DNA from: Flavobacterium nackdongense
GTDB taxonomy: Bacteria; Bacteroidota; Bacteroidia; Flavobacteriales; Flavobacteriaceae
Assembly (NCBI RefSeq): GCF_004355225.1
Contig: NZ_CP037933.1
Coordinates: 1,860,001 to 1,924,000, forward strand
Length of the DNA stretch: 64,000 nucleotides
Reading direction: 5' to 3'
Shown here: positions 61,635 through 64,000 of the stretch, piece by piece
Position numbering within the stretch: the stretch's first letter is position 1
Layout of the letters: the number at the start of each line of letters is the position of its first letter
Program-made: the position numbers and the translations under genes
Notes under the pieces: generated by a model
Told to the model about the DNA's origin: nothing
The model's input: the letters and a program-made list of their open reading frames with translations, nothing else
Databases searched by the model: none

Positions 61635-64000
61635 TTATCTTTTGCTACGAAGGGAATTGTAGTCGATATAATAGCGAAGACTAATCGAAAAAATACTGGT
61701 CAGATTCGTGTCAAATACATTATCAAGATTAGATTGAATGTTTTTTTCCACAATATTGGTACTTTCTAAGGCATAATTTCGATATAAAACCGCCAATTCA
61801 CTGCCTGGAGCAAACCACCAAGAATACGAAAAATCAAAATTCCAGGAGTTGAAATTCCGATTTTTATTTTTGTCGTAAGTGGTATTTGTGGTCAAATGAC
61901 CATTGTCCTGCAAGGTTAGAAACTCGTGATTTTCGGCATAGGACCAATAGTATCTTGCCACTAGATTTAGGGACATTTTATTGGTAATCGAATATTTACC
62001 TGTAAAATAATGATCTACAATTTCGCGGTTACGCTCGGCAAAAATGATATCGTCACCATCAAATCCAACCCAACCGCGATCATTGACTTTTCGGGTATAA
62101 ATCAGGTTGTATGATAAGGAAAATTTATCACTGAATCGGTTGCTAATTGCAGGCGAAATGGCATAAATAATTCTGCCGTCTTCGTTAAATTTTTCGATAG
62201 AACCGTCAATATCTATGGAGAACTTTTTATTATCGTTGGATGCAAAGTACAAATACGAAACGAAGCTCTTTGGCACAAAAACATATTCACCATACACTCT
62301 CGGCTCATAAAAATTATAGCGATCGAAAAGATTTGCTTGTATTTTCCCTTCCCAATATTGATTTTTTTTATTAATAGCCGAAAACTTAGCTTGATACCAC
62401 GCTTCTTGAAACTTCCCGGTCGTATTTTGAATTTCTAAATTAATATTTTGTGAAGCCTTGAAAGAGTTAAAATTTTTGGTTGGATTGACAATCCTATAAC
62501 TCATCTCCGCATAACCTGAATGGTAATTATTCACAAAAATAATCCCCAAGTCATTGATGTCATAATTTTCAGAAAGGTACTTCCCAGAGAACATATAACG
62601 GTATTTTCCGCTAGTTTTAGCAAAACTCAATTGTGTTTTGTAACCATCGTAATTTTCCAACCCATTATTCAAAAGGGAATAAAAATCATTATTCTTAACG
62701 GTGCTATATTTGAAATCTCCCGACAATTTATAGGTATTGGCTTTGGTATTTAAATCGAATAATAGGCCGGAAACATTGGCATCGCGAAAATCACCATTCC
62801 GAACAGTGCTTGTATTTATCAACGAAACTGATGAATTTTGATTGAATCTTTGATCTAAAACCAACACATTATAATTGACCAAGGGTTCAATAACTTCCTT
62901 TCGTGTTTCGCCAGTATCTGTATTTTCGATCGTGGCAAATGTTTTTTCGGTAATGGCATTCAAAACTCCAATTCCGAGCCCTTTTTCGGTTCTGCCCGAA
63001 ACCTTTACTGCATTCAATAAATCGGTCGAACTCGGATATTCGGTTACCTCTTCATTCGCTGCCACGATCGGTTCGGTCGTTGGCTCACCGCCAATTCTTC
63101 TAGAGTAGAAAAGATTTCCTTTTGAAAACAAATCAGTTGCTTCGGTGAAAAAAGCTCTGTTTTCGTCAAATTGTTGCTCGAATGGTTCCAGGTTCAAAAT
63201 GGCATTGTCGAATTTGGTTTGCCCAAAATCAGGCACTAAAATCGCATCGAGGGTGAAGGCGTCATTGATGCCATATTTGATATCCATCCCCACTTTGAAA
63301 GTCTTATCTGCGGCATAATCGTCTTTTTGATAGTAAGCCGAAGTGTAAGGAATAAAGAAAAGTCGGGTGGGTGTTTTGATATTTTCGATACCTTCCAATA
63401 TTCCTTCTTGGGTAATCACAGCACCAATTTTGGCATCTACAAAACTCCAGGTGTAAATCTGGTCTTGATCTCCTCGCTTGATTTCACGGGTAAAATTAAG
63501 ACCCCAAGTTTGTTTGGCAGCCTTGGAAAATCGCAAAGCAGCGTAAGGAATTTTCATCTCGACCACCCAACCAATATCGGTAATTTTTACTTTGCTATCC
63601 CAAATGGCATCCCAATTATAATCTTCAGAGGTTTCAGTTGCCAAACAATCCATCTGAACGCCAGCTGCACTAACAAAAAAGCGGAAATCTTGCTGTCCGT
63701 CATTATTTCCGTTGACAAAAATCGAAAAAACATCAGCCACACCAAACTCGTCCCTATTGGTTAATTCTCGTGAAATTTGGGTAGGTTGGTCGTCATATAA
63801 AATAGCTGAAACATAAATTGCAGTATTATCGTATAGTATTTTAACATCAGTCTTTTTACTTTCGCTGATGGGTTTGCCATTATCAGGCTCGTACATAATA
63901 AAATCTGTGGCAAGCGGAGCTGTTTTCCAGGCTTCTTCAGTAATTTTTCCGTCGATATTAATGCTTTCGTTGGTATATTTTGCCTGAAGTGTCTTTTTTT
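61635..64000 (-). CDS. DUF5916 / carbohydrate-binding-like outer-membrane protein, 5' truncated by the window edge
   Basis: The frame is open to base 64000, so the start and signal peptide lie outside; an ATG at 63896 is internal. The visible ~788 residues open with a CBM9-like domain (ESINIDGKITEEAWKTAPLA, then DVKILYDNTAIYVSAI and WVVEMKIPYAALRF). A DUF5916 barrel-like region runs from about residue 250 to the end (RAFFTEATDLF near 284, SYSWWFAPGSELAVLYR near 740, final strand SISLRYYIDYNSL). In Bacteroidetes this family is outer-membrane; substrate not known. Confidence 0.85.
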   Translation of the reverse strand, partial: KKTLQAKYTNESINIDGKITEEAWKTAPLATDFIMYEPDNGKPISESKKTDVKILYDNTAIYVSAILYDDQPTQISRELTNRDEFGVADVFSIFVNGNNDGQQDFRFFVSAAGVQMDCLATETSEDYNWDAIWDSKVKITDIGWVVEMKIPYAALRFSKAAKQTWGLNFTREIKRGDQDQIYTWSFVDAKIGAVITQEGILEGIENIKTPTRLFFIPYTSAYYQKDDYAADKTFKVGMDIKYGINDAFTLDAILVPDFGQTKFDNAILNLEPFEQQFDENRAFFTEATDLFSKGNLFYSRRIGGEPTTEPIVAANEEVTEYPSSTDLLNAVKVSGRTEKGLGIGVLNAITEKTFATIENTDTGETRKEVIEPLVNYNVLVLDQRFNQNSSVSLINTSTVRNGDFRDANVSGLLFDLNTKANTYKLSGDFKYSTVKNNDFYSLLNNGLENYDGYKTQLSFAKTSGKYRYMFSGKYLSENYDINDLGIIFVNNYHSGYAEMSYRIVNPTKNFNSFKASQNINLEIQNTTGKFQEAWYQAKFSAINKKNQYWEGKIQANLFDRYNFYEPRVYGEYVFVPKSFVSYLYFASNDNKKFSIDIDGSIEKFNEDGRIIYAISPAISNRFSDKFSLSYNLIYTRKVNDRGWVGFDGDDIIFAERNREIVDHYFTGKYSITNKMSLNLVARYYWSYAENHEFLTLQDNGHLTTNTTYDKNKNRNFNSWNFDFSYSWWFAPGSELAVLYRNYALESTNIVEKNIQSNLDNVFDTNLTSIFSISLRYYIDYNSLRSKR

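Overview
The window looks like chromosomal DNA of a Flavobacterium-like member of the Bacteroidetes. The evidence is an AT-rich sequence, a short (287 aa) RpoD of the Bacteroidetes type, type IX secretion (T9SS) components and a T9SS cargo tail, an XrtF exosortase pair, repeated TAnnTTTG -7 promoter boxes in place of the E. coli consensus, and the order murC-ftsQ-ftsA-ftsZ-yqeY. I saw no prophage, insertion sequence, CRISPR array or rRNA.

Layout. 1-7600 (+): cell wall and division genes (murC, ftsQ, ftsA, ftsZ), a GatB/YqeY protein, tRNA-Arg(TCG), a CBS protein and an MtfA-like zinc peptidase. 7670-21080 (-): a large secreted T9SS cargo protein, rpe, rpoD, a small membrane protein behind phased repeats beside a LytTR two-component pair, pnp and rpsO, and a MORN/TonB-like protein. 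21140-26910 (-): a light and DNA-repair operon with three dissimilar photolyase/cryptochrome homologues plus DUF2452, DUF2071 and an unlisted 45-residue DUF2256 protein, bracketed by two paralogous MORN/TonB-like genes. 28200-38040 (mostly +): a GAF methionine sulfoxide reductase, XrtF and its partner, the T9SS plug, ApaG, pruA, GNAT, DUF1460 and a large MG2/plug-like surface protein. 38040-41840 (-): DedA and a probable copper module (HYC_CC_PP protein, TonB-dependent receptor, HMA protein).

41900-49710 (-) is the most unusual part: six tightly packed genes read AAA ATPase, small PD-(D/E)XK nuclease, methyltransferase, SNF2 helicase, ATP-cone/PD-(D/E)XK protein, beta-CASP nuclease. The first two overlap and form a plausible, unnamed defence-like pair lying between map and the methyltransferase.

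49785-58171 (-): map, then a TetR-headed type I export operon (ABC, HlyD, TolC) with a degenerate ABC ATPase, then a lipoprotein, a DUF2490 barrel and a Fic protein. The same palindrome, ATAGTAnTACTAT, sits at the promoters of tetR and of the lipoprotein gene, so TetR probably controls both transcripts. 58430-64000: an acetyl-CoA hydrolase/CoA-transferase (+), gpmI (-) and a 5'-truncated DUF5916 protein (-).

The most notable findings are the ATPase/nuclease pair, the shared TetR operator, the 21-bp phased repeats beside the LytTR regulator, the photolyase cluster with one catalytically odd member, and intergenic repeats built on GAA-triloop mini-hairpins whose stems covary.
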